Shown: positions 11,453 to 21,212 of the stretch, piece by piece
How the letters are laid out: each line of letters starts with the position of its first letter
How positions within the stretch are numbered: the first letter of the stretch is position 1
Source: Phlebotomus papatasi
Lineage: Eukaryota; Arthropoda; Insecta; Diptera; Psychodidae
Reading direction: 5' to 3'
NCBI RefSeq assembly: GCF_024763615.1
Contig: NC_077224.1
Span: 47,006,712-47,070,711 of the forward strand
DNA length: 64,000 bases
Notes under the pieces: generated by a model
Database searches by the model: none
Seen by the model: only the letters and a program-made list of their open reading frames with translations
Told to the model about the DNA's origin: nothing
Position numbers and translations under genes: made by a program

Positions 11453-11558
11453 AAGAACCGTTGAAACCGAATAAACGTCAAAATAAATTTATTCTGGTAG
11501 CGTTTTGACCATTGACGTACGTGTTTCATTTGACGTTTATTCGGTTTCAACGGTTCTT
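11453..11558. repeat. Short MITE with perfect 30-bp inverted repeats
   Basis: AAGAACCGTTGAAACCGAAT plus AAACGTCAAA at the left is matched base for base by TTTGACGTTT plus ATTCGGTTTCAACGGTTCTT at the right. The total is 106 bp, which would fold into a strong hairpin. Confidence 0.75.
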
Positions 11559-11576
11559 GCACGCCTCTGGTTTATA

Positions 11577-11990
11577 GAGTAACTGTGCCAAATTTCGGCA
11601 TAGTTGCATGCAAGTGCCAAAGTCTTAAGTTTTAAACTTAATTTTTTTTAATACAAATTGATTTTTTGTTGTTTTTTAAGCTTGGAACCATGTAGACAGT
11701 TTATCGTTTTTATTTTCTTAAAAATAATTCTCGATTGATTTTAAAATGAATAAAAATGTAGAAATAGCTTTGGTGGTATATTTCAGCCACCTTCATTCTC
11801 ATAGTTCCTTGCCTTTCCGGAATTCTTCCAGAATCTTTTACACATCGTCTCGTTTGTCGAAGCGATATTTTCTGTTTTTCTTTTACATTGCTTTACCTCT
11901 AGTGTATGCAAAAAGTAAAAATTCATGGAAATTTGAGGAACAAAAAACTGGCCGAAATTGCAAGCTTGTCGAAATTTGGTACACTTACCC
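11577..11990 (-). mobile_element. MITE, GGGTAAGTGTGCC family, inverted copy
   Basis: The same family as 1768-2193 in opposite orientation. It starts near AACTGTGCCAAATTTCGGCA and ends GAAATTTGGTACACTTACCC with TA flanks. The phrase TTGCATGCAAGTGCCAAAGT marks the reverse-complemented inner end. An open frame at 11746-12024 (+) lies in it and is not a gene. Confidence 0.8.
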
Positions 11991-12089
11991 TATTGATCCT
12001 TTACTGCAGAATATTAAGGGCTAAATAAACTCGAAGATTAAAATTCGAGTCTATTTGGGGCTTTAGAGACTATACTGACCTGAAAATTA

Positions 12090-12241
12090 CCTGAGAGACG
12101 GCTTAGTGAAAAAGTGATGAAAATGTAGTTTTGTCATTATTGAATTGCATTAATTGCAATAATTATCGTCATTTAATTAATAATAATAAGAATAATTATC
12201 ATTATTTATATTATTACAATTTTCCTAAACGGTCTCTCAAT
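12090..12241. mobile_element. MITE with GAGAGACGG ends
   Basis: Left TGAGAGACGGCTTAG and right CTAAACGGTCTCTCAAT form an imperfect inverted repeat. The interior is A/T-rich (AATAATTAT phrases) and partly palindromic. A similar element with CCGAGAGACGGCTTAA is at 63694-63876. Confidence 0.6.
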
Positions 12242-12529
12242 ATTCTAAATATCTGGGCTATATTGGCCTTTAGGGCGAATTCTAAAACTTTTGGCTTTGT
12301 CAAGCTTGTTAGATAATTTTGATTTTTTGAATCAAATGAAACAAATTTCTTTTGATACAAACCGAGTAATTTTTAAATATACTTTTCTAGACTTAAAAAA
12401 ACCTTGTAGGGTAGCATGAGGTAACGGCTAAATGCTTATAGACATTATTCACGTTACAAAATCCTTCTTACTTAGACATTGATTATTTGGAAACATACAG
12501 AACATTTTATATACACAAAAAAAAGTATT

Positions 12530-12641
12530 TCGAAAAATTGTTCGTAAATGTTTGTGAATTCCTACTGGGGACTTACGAAATGTTCGTAAATCATATAACA
12601 CACTAAAAGTTTATAAACATTGTTTATAAAATGATCACTTG
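12530..12641. repeat. Fragment of TTTACGAAC repeat
   Basis: AATTGTTCGTAAATGTTTGT and ACTGGGGACTTACGAAATG match the first part of 48130-48480. The copy ends at the foldback element beginning at 12642, which probably interrupted it. Confidence 0.55.
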
Positions 12642-14048
12642 ATAAAGGGACAGATAATCCTAACCGGCTTATGTAGGTGAGATTCTTAACGTGAGCTAAC
12701 TCGGAGTGCATGCAAATTCGATTTGGAGCTGAAGTTGGGAGACGCCATTCAGTTATCTTGAATCAAATTCGTGAAATTATACAAATTTTGTATTTAAACC
12801 AAAATATCAAAGATTTGGATGGAGTGACAGAAAAGTGATATATGGGTGAAATGTAGACCAGAATGTACTCTATAATTTTCCTATAGAACATGATCTCATC
12901 GATTACTCAGAAGCCAAGATAAGCGAGGTTTTTTGTTTCTTAACTCGTTTTTTCATCCAGAGTTCCCCAAGTAGTCATTTGTTGAACTTCAACTATATTA
13001 AAGAATTGTTGTCTTTTGTGGGACTTTCCATTTAAAACCCTATTTTAAGTGTCTTGGTGGAGTAGAGGCAGTCAAATTGGCATCTGAGTGATTTCAAAGC
13101 GTTATTATGGGAAAAATCAATTTTTTCACACTTAAACGGCAAAATCGAAGTGATAGCGTAGTCTGAGCGGAAAATGATGTATGGACGAAATGTAGAGACA
13201 AATGTGTTCTACAATTATGTTGAAGTAATCATCAAAATCGGTTCAGCGACAGTCGAGATAATTGAGGTTATGTGATATTGAAATTGGTTTTTCGACTGTT
13301 GCTGAACCGATTTTGATGATTACTTCAACATAATTGTAGAGGACATTTGTCTCTACATTTCGTCCATACATCATTTTCCGCTCAGACTACGCTATCACTC
13401 CGATTTTGCCGTTTAAGTGTGAAAAAATTGATTTTTCCCAAAATAACGCTTTGAAATCACTCAGATGCAAAAAGTCACCATAGATGGCAATTTTTCCAAA
13501 ATGGTGCAAATGCGCACTGTGGTTAAAACAGAACCGGAGATATGAGGGGTCAAAGTTCACTGCCTCTACCGTTTAAGTGTGAAAAAATTGATTTTTCCCA
13601 AAATAACGCTTTGACCAGATGCCAATTTGACTGCCTCTACTTTAAAATAGGGTTTTAAATGGAAAGTCCCACAAAATACAACAATTCTTTGATATAGTTG
13701 AAGTTCAACAAATGACTACTTGGGGAACTCTGGATGAAAAAACAAGTTAAGAAACAAAAAACCTCGCTTATCTTGGCTTCTGAGTAATCGATGAGATCAT
13801 GTTCTATAGGAAAATTATAGAGTACATTCTGGTCTACATTTCACCCATATATCACTTTTCTGCCAGTTCATCCAAATCCTTGATATTTTGGTTTAAATAC
13901 AAAATTTGTATAATTTCACGAATTTGATTCAAGATAACCGAATGGCGTCTCCCAACTTCAGCTCTAAATCGAATTTGCATGCACTCCGAGTTAGCTCACG
14001 TTAAGAATCTCACCTACATAAGCCGGTTAGGATTATCTGTCCCTTTAT
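12642..14048. mobile_element. 1.4 kb palindrome (foldback-type element)
   Basis: The left arm begins ATAAAGGGACAGATAATCC and the right arm ends GGATTATCTGTCCCTTTAT. Intervening blocks recur in reverse complement, for example ATAAGCCGGTTAGG, GAACTCTGG and CATCAAAATCGGTTCAGC at the centre. The arms are about 620 bp and meet around 13270. The right arm carries an extra segment (about 13474-13615) that partly duplicates GTTTAAGTGTGAAAAAATTG. The right arm matches 22480-23107 closely, so both come from one element family. No ORF is present. Confidence 0.8.
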
Positions 14049-14399
14049 TTTGGACACTATTTTGTTTTATTTAGAAGAAATCTTTCGAATTACGAGTAGT
14101 CAAAATAGAGTATAATTTAATTTTTGGGTAAAAAAGAGAGAAAAAAATGATTTTTTCTATGTTTGTACTCAAAACACTATGTCAATCTTTTAGGTTTTAA
14201 TTCGTTTTGAATACATATACCGCTAAGATATTCATCATATTTCTTCTCCTTAAAATGATACGAACAATTCAATATAGTTGATTATTTTAAGGTCACCAAG
14301 ACTTTATAAAAGTTTTTATTACCTATTTTTCTAACATCAATCACTTATACTTAAGAGTGCCTAAGACTTATACTTAAGAGTACTTAAGAGGACCATTAT

Positions 14400-14975
14400 T
14401 TTAAACGAAATTTACATTTAATACCGGCTTCAGATCTAAGGTTTAGCTATGGCTTAATTACTCTAATTTGTACTTAGAAATTATACTTAGAATTGGATTA
14501 TTAAAGATAAATGACCTATAAGGCTCTCAAAAGATAATAAAATTACTCGCTATTTAGGATTTTGAGACCCTCTGGAACTGGGCTAAACCTTAAGGCATAG
14601 TCATATGGCTTAACTTCTATAAATTCTTATCAGTTAAGATTATTTGGAAAATTTTGACTTCGTATTGGATACTTAGAATAAATGATAAAATAAATTATGA
14701 AAAAACTAATTAAATTTTTATTGTTTAAGATTTTTGAGAAGTCCAGAAACTGGAGACAAATACGGCCTTCAGACCTAAGACTTAGCTATCTGGCTTAACT
14801 CCTTTAATTCCTCATCAAGCTTGATTTTTTAGGAAATTGTTGTTTAGGATTGAATATTAAGGGCAAATGATTCATTAGATTTAGAAAAATTAATAAAATT
14901 GCTTGTTATTAAGATTTTTGAGACTTTCGGGAACTGGGCTGAACCTCCAGTCTGAAGCCGGCATAAACCTTTTTT
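14400..14975. repeat. Degenerate tandem repeat, block 2
   Basis: Three imperfect units spaced about 155-185 bp apart. Each has an ATGGCTTAA or CTGGCTTAA then TAATT/TAAATTC phrase, a TTTTGAGA phrase and AACTGG. The family is the same as block 1 at 3936-5060. Confidence 0.6.
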
Positions 14976-15431
14976 GTCTGAAGACTGTTTTATTTTTAGA
15001 TAGTTTTATTATTAGGAATGCCCTATCATTTCAATTATAAACGAATATGTTTAATAGGTTTTATTCTGCTATTTTAGGACAATATTGTCCTTCCGGTGAG
15101 CGTCGCAAGGTGATTTAAACCAACGACGCTCACCGTAAGGACAATTTTGTCCAAAGGTAGCGGGATTTCCCCTAATTAACTTCTCTGGACTTAATTTCAA
15201 GCAAAATTTTGTCATATTTTTTATGCTTTTCTCAATTACTGCCAAATGAGTTTTACGTGTCCTAAATAGAGATGGTAAAATTTCAGAAATTTCACAGCAG
15301 TCGCCACCTACTTTAGGCGGAAATTCATGAAATTTCTTGAAATTTACCAACTCTAGTCCTAAATGAATAAAACATCGTCTAAGAAATCGCAACCACTTTT
15401 CACTTTTGACTAACAGCATAATTTTTTCCAG

Positions 15432-15786
15432 AGCTCCTCCGCCGCCAATTTTACCACCGGGAGTTGGAGCTCTATATACCCCAGGTACGTCCTTCCAGAC
15501 CCTTCTGGCCAATATTTCTGCTGCCCAACGTCACCAACCGCCCCCATTGCCGCCGCCGCCGGTGCCAGTTCCTGGAAAATCACCAGACATACTAATAAGT
15601 TCCGCTGCATCAACTTCTCCTCCCCTATCGCCACCCACATCGGGTCTCACAGCGTCGGCGGGAACTCCAGGAGTGTCTGAAGATCGCAGGTCGTCCTCCA
15701 TTGCGACGTTGCGTCTGAAGGCGCGAGAACATGAACTGAGACTCGAAATGCTGCGGCAAAATGGACACAGTGATATTCTAAGTTAA
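15432..15786 (+). CDS. al: aristaless C-terminal exon with OAR domain
   Basis: The last coding exon of al. It completes an Arg codon with the exon ending at 9475 and runs to TAA at 15784-15786, adding 118 residues including the shared Arg. The Pro-rich start (APPPPILPPGVG) and FQTLLANISA match the middle of insect Aristaless. Near the end, SSSIATLRLKAREHELRLEM is the OAR (aristaless) motif, a short conserved helix that modulates transactivation in paired-like proteins. The acceptor is TTTTTTCCAG. The exon is G/C-rich (CCG/CCC proline codons, GCCGCCGCCG) against A/T-rich flanks. From memory, the region between FQTLLANIS and the OAR motif is shorter than in the Drosophila protein, with fewer glutamine/histidine runs, and this needs an alignment. 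Confidence 0.94.
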
Positions 15787-16321
15787 TAGCGTTCACAAAG
15801 AAGACAGAGTTGGAAATAATTTAGATAGGAGATGAAAGATGACAAAAAAAAATGTGTGAGTGTGAAGTTTTTAGTTTTGAGATTGTTTTTTTTTTGTTGA
15901 ATCAATTTTAAGTTCATCTTTTTTGGAAGGGGAAAGGGACAAGTGAATCAAGACGAATTAATTTTTCTTCTTCACATTCTTCGAATCATTTGTTAAATTT
16001 TCTTTTGTTAATATTCACAACGGGTTTGTTTTAATTTTTTAGTTGCAAAGAATCATTTAAGAAACATTGAGGAAAATTTGAAAAATCAACTTCAATTGAA
16101 TTTAGATTATTTTGGAAATTCCCAGAGTTACGAGGGGTTTGTTGGATGACATTTCTTGAACTTTAAGCTTTTATTGTAGATATTTGCGTAGGGAAATGAA
16201 TATGTTTACAAGTTCAAGAGAAAATGTTTTCCAATTAATCGAAACTCAATTATTGTACACCAAAATTCATGTGTTTTTCTTTTTTAATTCCAGTTTTGGT
16301 TCAGTTTGTTTTTTTAATAAA
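15787..16321 (+). other. al: Probable al 3' UTR with poly(A) signal
   Basis: Follows the al stop codon. AATAAA at 16316-16321 is the first strong candidate signal on the plus strand, and further AATAAA-like sites occur downstream, up to about 17150. No other gene is seen. Confidence 0.5.
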
Positions 16322-16929
16322 AAATCTAATTGAATTTACTTCCGGATGAGAAATTATGAATTTTTAATAATCAGAAAAGCTTATCTTTTTTATATCATCT
16401 TGAGTACAACCTGTGGTCTATTAATGGACATTTCTACATATTTCTGTAGATTCAAAGTTTAAAAACAAAAATATAAACCCAGTCCGTGTATATCAACAAA
16501 CTTTCTGCACTAAAATTTTTGTCACTTTAGGAATAAGAATAAAAAGAATTTATTAGATTTCTTTTCCACGCACTTTAGTGAATACAAAATTAAATTGTCA
16601 TCGTGAAGCAATTTAAATTTTAAATGACTCTTTTTATTGGTTTGTTATTGTCTGGCGGCAGTTTTGGCAAAATATTCATTCACATTTCTCCTTAATGTTT
16701 ATTTGGAAAGAAATTGAATTTTATTTTGATATATGTCACGATTTAATTTTTAAACGACGACGTATCAATAATAAAAAGGGGTAACTCATATGTAAATCAA
16801 ATGGTTTGAGTTTGTGGTTTATAGAAAAATTTATGGGTTTCGTACGAGGGATCAAAGGATCTGTAACTCTTGGTTCGATTTAGGTGTTGATTAGGTAAGC
16901 ACGGATATTAACCGATCAGGAGGGGAATT
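16322..16929. other. No gene seen
   Basis: A/T-rich sequence downstream of al, possibly more 3' UTR if a later poly(A) site is used. Confidence 0.4.
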
Positions 16930-17268
16930 CTGTAATGCTCTGGCAATGCCATATGACAAATTGAATTCGAATCTTAGGAGAGCTTTTTCGAAAATGCGAT
17001 TCTGTAGCCGTGATATTGCCATTTCAGCTCACGTGTCATTGTCAAAAGTCACATATTTGAGATTTCTGGCAATTCAAATGACAATGAATTTTGTTAAACA
17101 AATCAACCAAGACGTACTGCATTTTCATAAAATCATAATTAAAGGGATTTCAATAAAAATTCAATGAATTGCATTTTCGAACTCATATGGTATTACAAAA
17201 AAAGCTCGAATGACATTGTCAGGTTTCGAACTCACGCGTGACAATGCCACGAAAATTACAGATTTTCC
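16930..17268. repeat. Imperfect inverted-repeat element
   Basis: Left TTCTGTAATGCTCTGGCAATG and right CATTGTCACG/GACAATGCCACGAAAATTACAGA form degenerate inverted ends about 340 bp apart. The small open frame at 16946-17167 lies within it and is not convincing as a gene. Confidence 0.4.
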
Positions 17269-17282
17269 CTACAGGAATGATC

Positions 17283-18462
17283 AGCTAATCAGATTTGAAT
17301 AGAGATCGACACGGTGAACTGATCAGAGTGACAGATCTGTTCGAAAAACTGATCAGAGGGGCTGATCAATACGATCAGCAAATGTTATCTGATGTGACTG
17401 ATGTTATATGATGTTATCTGTAGCTGATCGACACGATTAGTCGATCAGCGTGACTGGTCGATGTAATCAGCTAGTCATAGTGACTGATCGATGCGATAAG
17501 CCGATCAGAGTGAATGATCGACACGATCACCTAATCAGAGTAAATTATCAACGCGAGTACCTGAGCAGATCAGGGTGATCACAGTGAACGATGGACGCGA
17601 TCAGCCGGTCAAAGTGATAGATTGAAGCTATAAGCCAATCAGACTGACTTATCGATGCAATCTGTCGATCAGAGTGATAGATTAATGCGATAAGCAGATA
17701 AAAGGAACTGGTTGGTGCGATTAGTCAATCAGAGTGTCTGATCGATGCGATTAGGCGATCAGAAAGACTAATAGACGCAATTAGCCGATCAAAGTTCAAC
17801 CAATCAGAGTGACTGATCAACGCGACACGGTGATCAGAGTGAATGAATAACTCAATAACCTGGACTTATCGATACAATCAGCCGATCAAAATCACTTATT
17901 GAAGCTATAAGCCAACCAGAATGACTGATCAATGCGATCAGCTGATCTCAGTGAGTGATCGACGCAGTCAGCTGATCAGAGTGACAGATCAATGCGATAA
18001 GACAATCAAAGGTACTGACCGATGCGATTAGCCATTCAAAGTGACTGGTCGATGCGATTAGTAAATCAGAGAGACTGATCGATGCGATAAATCGATCAGA
18101 GTGAATGATCGACGCGATCAGCTGATCAGAGTGACTGATACATGCGATAAGCCGATCAGAGTGAACGATTAATTCAATAATCTGATCAGAGTGACTGATC
18201 GACATAATCAGTCGATCAAAGTGACAGATCGAAGCTATAAGCCGACCGGTGTGACTGATTGACGCGCTCAGCTGATCAGAGTGAACGATGCACGCGATAA
18301 GCCAATTAGAGTGAATTATCGACGCAATCAGCCGATCAAACTGACTGTTCAATATGATATTCCGATCACAGTGAGTGATCGACGCGGTCAACTAATTAAA
18401 GCGACTAATCGACGCAGTCATCAGATCAAAATGAATGATCGACAGGTTCAACCAGGGGGATG
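17283..18462. repeat. 30-bp minisatellite rich in GATC
   Basis: About 1.18 kb of imperfect tandem repeats, unit close to GTGACTGATCGATGCGATAA followed by GCCGATCAGA, roughly 39 unit lengths. Because 30 is a multiple of three, open frames with 10-residue repeats arise (17948-18391 on minus, 18281-18463 on plus). There is no start context, splice signal or codon bias to suggest they are genes. The first 150 bp are irregular. Two more units follow at 18727-18800. Confidence 0.85.
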
Positions 18463-18726
18463 ACATTAGCTCTGAAAAATGCGACCGATTTTAGTGTAAA
18501 TTTTTTCCTGTTTTCGTACACATTTCACGAGATATCTCCAAAACTACGTAGGTTGCCAATTTAGGGTTTTCGGTTGCCTCTTCGTTATTAAATTGGCTTT
18601 TATTTTGTATTAGTATTTTTTGCTAATTAATTCTACACTGACAGAAAACACCTAATAAACCCAAAGGTCTTTTCGGCGCGCTAGAAACATATGGGAAACA
18701 TAGGAAATGTCATACCCCTGGGTTCA

Positions 18727-18800
18727 ATCAATCAGAGTGACTGACCAACGCGATAAGCCGATCAGAGTGTCTGATTGGCTCTGATCAGCCAATCAGCCAT
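18727..18800. repeat. Detached piece of the 30-bp minisatellite
   Basis: CAATCAGAGTGACTGACCAA and CGATCAGAGTGTCTGATTGG match the array at 17283-18462. The array resumes after a 264-bp non-repetitive gap. Confidence 0.7.
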
Positions 18801-18839
18801 TCACGCTTCACTCTCTTACCCTACTTATTCGCCCCCTGA

Positions 18840-19025
18840 TTTCGTGGGTTCTTCCTGTTCCCTGTAAGTTCTTCGGATCCGTAGATTCCCTCTTGTACCT
18901 TATGGGCTTTTCGAATTCCTCATAGGCTCCATGGATTTCCTATGAGTTCCTTTAATTTTCCCTGAGTTTCTCAAATTCCTTCTCTGGAATTTCCCGTGTA
19001 TTCCCCGAAATGAGTTGCCCCTTGA
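18840..19025. repeat. Degenerate TTCCC/GTTCC minisatellite
   Basis: Repeated phrases such as GTTCTTCCTGTTCCCTG, GAGTTCC and CCCCGAAATGAGTTGCCCC resemble the larger arrays around the LTR element (55460-55552, 59149-59790 and 60134-60290). Confidence 0.55.
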
Positions 19026-20459
19026 TAATACTGCAAAAAAATATTTATCTTCATCTACAGAATAAATATGCGATATTTCTTCCAACTCTGCTCCCCCAGG
19101 AAAAAAGGTGTTTTTGATAGGAAATTCAATTGATTCACGTCTTTAGTGGCTCTTCTTCACCTTCTTTCATCACTTCTTGGGTGTGAGATCGAGGGGGCTA
19201 CAGTGAATAATCAGAAGACTCTTCTGTATATTTCTCAATTGACCAGCAAAAGAGTGAAAAATGTGCGTGTGATCCCCTCAGTGATTTTTCCTCTGGAGAA
19301 TGGAAGAACGATAAAAAAAAACAACAATTTTTATACATCCTGGTCACGCGAAACATTATTAGCATTTGCCAATTACTCAAAATTGCAGATTTCTCTCGCA
19401 ATTCTCCCTTTCTATTCTACATCCATAAAATATTATATTTACTCTTCCCTCTTGAAAGATTATTCATTGAGAATCCCCAATGTTGATTCAATTAGTTAGG
19501 GAGGGAGGGAGTGAAATAAAACAATTTCTTGTGCGTATTGGAGTCATATTACGTGAATCAATTGTGTAATTGAATCAAATTGAAAAATAACCTATCAATA
19601 GGTAGTTTTCACACACAGATTATTATCAATTTATTGGTGATTGTGGGTGAGAAACAATTGAAGGAACAGCAATAAAATTTATGTCTAAGCAATTGAAGAA
19701 CAATTACAAGAAAAAAAAATTGAAAATCTTCTTTCTCATTTTTTTTTTTCTAGAGAATAAATTGATTAATTGCTCATTTTATTTCATCATAAAAATTGAA
19801 TTCTAATCAAATCTGTGGAATTGTTTGGTGAAGCAAACAAAAAATCCAGAGTAATTATAGTCAGATAATTTTCCCTAGGAGCAAAGCTCTATTTTTTACA
19901 TGGAAAAGCATGCATCAACATGCCAGATAAAATAGGAAAGAAAATTATAGAGAGAGAATGAGAAAATTCCGTCCAAATGATAATTGAATTATTGAAAATA
20001 TTGTGTAATATTCTATGCATTTTCCAGCTACTTTACATTTTGCATCTTATTTTTTTTATTATTACTTTAAGCATGGAAGAAAAAAAACCCACTAATAAGT
20101 GAATTTAAATAATGTATTCTGTTTTAGGTATTTTAGTTAATTTACTTTTGTATACAATTTGTGATAAATAAATGTGTACACAGATAGATAAATAAGTTGT
20201 TTGTTTATTGCAATAAAATCCAATTAATCCCTTTTATTTCCTCTTCATCGTTTCTCCTTTTTTTGCTCCTCGTTGCTTCTTTTTTTCTGGAACTCACCCA
20301 CCGAGGAGATTGAGAGGAGTTGAAAAAAACACCAAATGAATAAATTGTTTAATTATAGTTCTTTAGTTTTTTCGGTTGATTTCTCTCTCAAACCGACCGA
20401 CAATTTACAGTTCTATGCAATAAATAGCAAAGCAGCAAGAAGAGAAAGCACAATTTTCA
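19026..20459. other. Intergenic, no gene seen
   Basis: Moderately complex A/T-rich sequence without recognised repeats. Overlapping open frames on opposite strands at 19146-19499 (+) and 19198-19401 (-) show no recognisable family. Confidence 0.45.
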
Positions 20460-21212
20460 GGTATTTACAAGGGGGAGATATTAGGATCGGAAGTGGTGTA
20501 CAGCTGAAAAGAAGGGGGAGATATTAGTCGAAAAATCGTGTACATCACTTCCAGCACTGCCTAAATTTGTATGGAAAACGTCAAAGACTTCCACACTTCC
20601 GGAAGTGCCATCATACGTGATTTCCAGCACTTTCTGCACTTCTAAGCACTTCCGACGTTTGAATTTAAAAAAAAACGTCTAAAATCTTATTTGAATATCC
20701 TTCAACGGTTGAATTATTATTTTTCGCTTTTTGGATATAGTAGTTGCATTTTAATTAAACCAAAAATAAAATATCTATTTTATTAATTTCTCTTTTAGAA
20801 GGCTGATTTTTTATATTAATCTAGAAAACTTATACATGAGGAATTGCTCTGCAAGCGTTAGTGTTATAATAATTTTTTTTCACGAAGAACATATATATTT
20901 AAAATAAAAGAAATAGTATTCAGAAGAAAATATGAATCAAGAAATTATCAGAAAAACAAAGAGTGTATCATCATATAACTATTTTCTTTTTACGAGTAAA
21001 CAAACTGAGATAACTATTTTCTAAATCTCCTAACTTTATTCAAAGTTCTTTTCACCATTTCCAAAATTTTAAATTATACTTATTACTAGTTTGTAAGTTC
21101 TGGTATATCAGTGCGACTCAAATGGTGAAAGAAAAAACGCTAGCATTTTCATTACAATATTCGTTTCTTTTATTTTTTATTAAAATTTTTATTAAAATTC
21201 ACAAATTAATTA

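Larger units (their letters stand above)
9476..15431 (+). other. al intron, about 6 kb, filled with repeats
   Basis: Donor GTGAG at 9476 and acceptor TTTTTTCCAG ending at 15431. The intron holds inverted-repeat elements at 9804-10787, 10975-11196, 11453-11558, 11577-11990 and 12090-12241, the palindrome 12642-14048 and tandem repeat block 2 (14400-14975). No nested gene was seen. An open frame at 15069-15512 (-) overlaps the next al exon and is a shadow. Confidence 0.85.

Noticed and set aside
17948..18391. 147-codon minus-strand open frame with 10-residue repeats (SDRLIASISH-like)
   Set aside because: It is produced by the 30-bp period of the minisatellite. The plus strand is also open in places, and there is no start context, splice site or codon bias.
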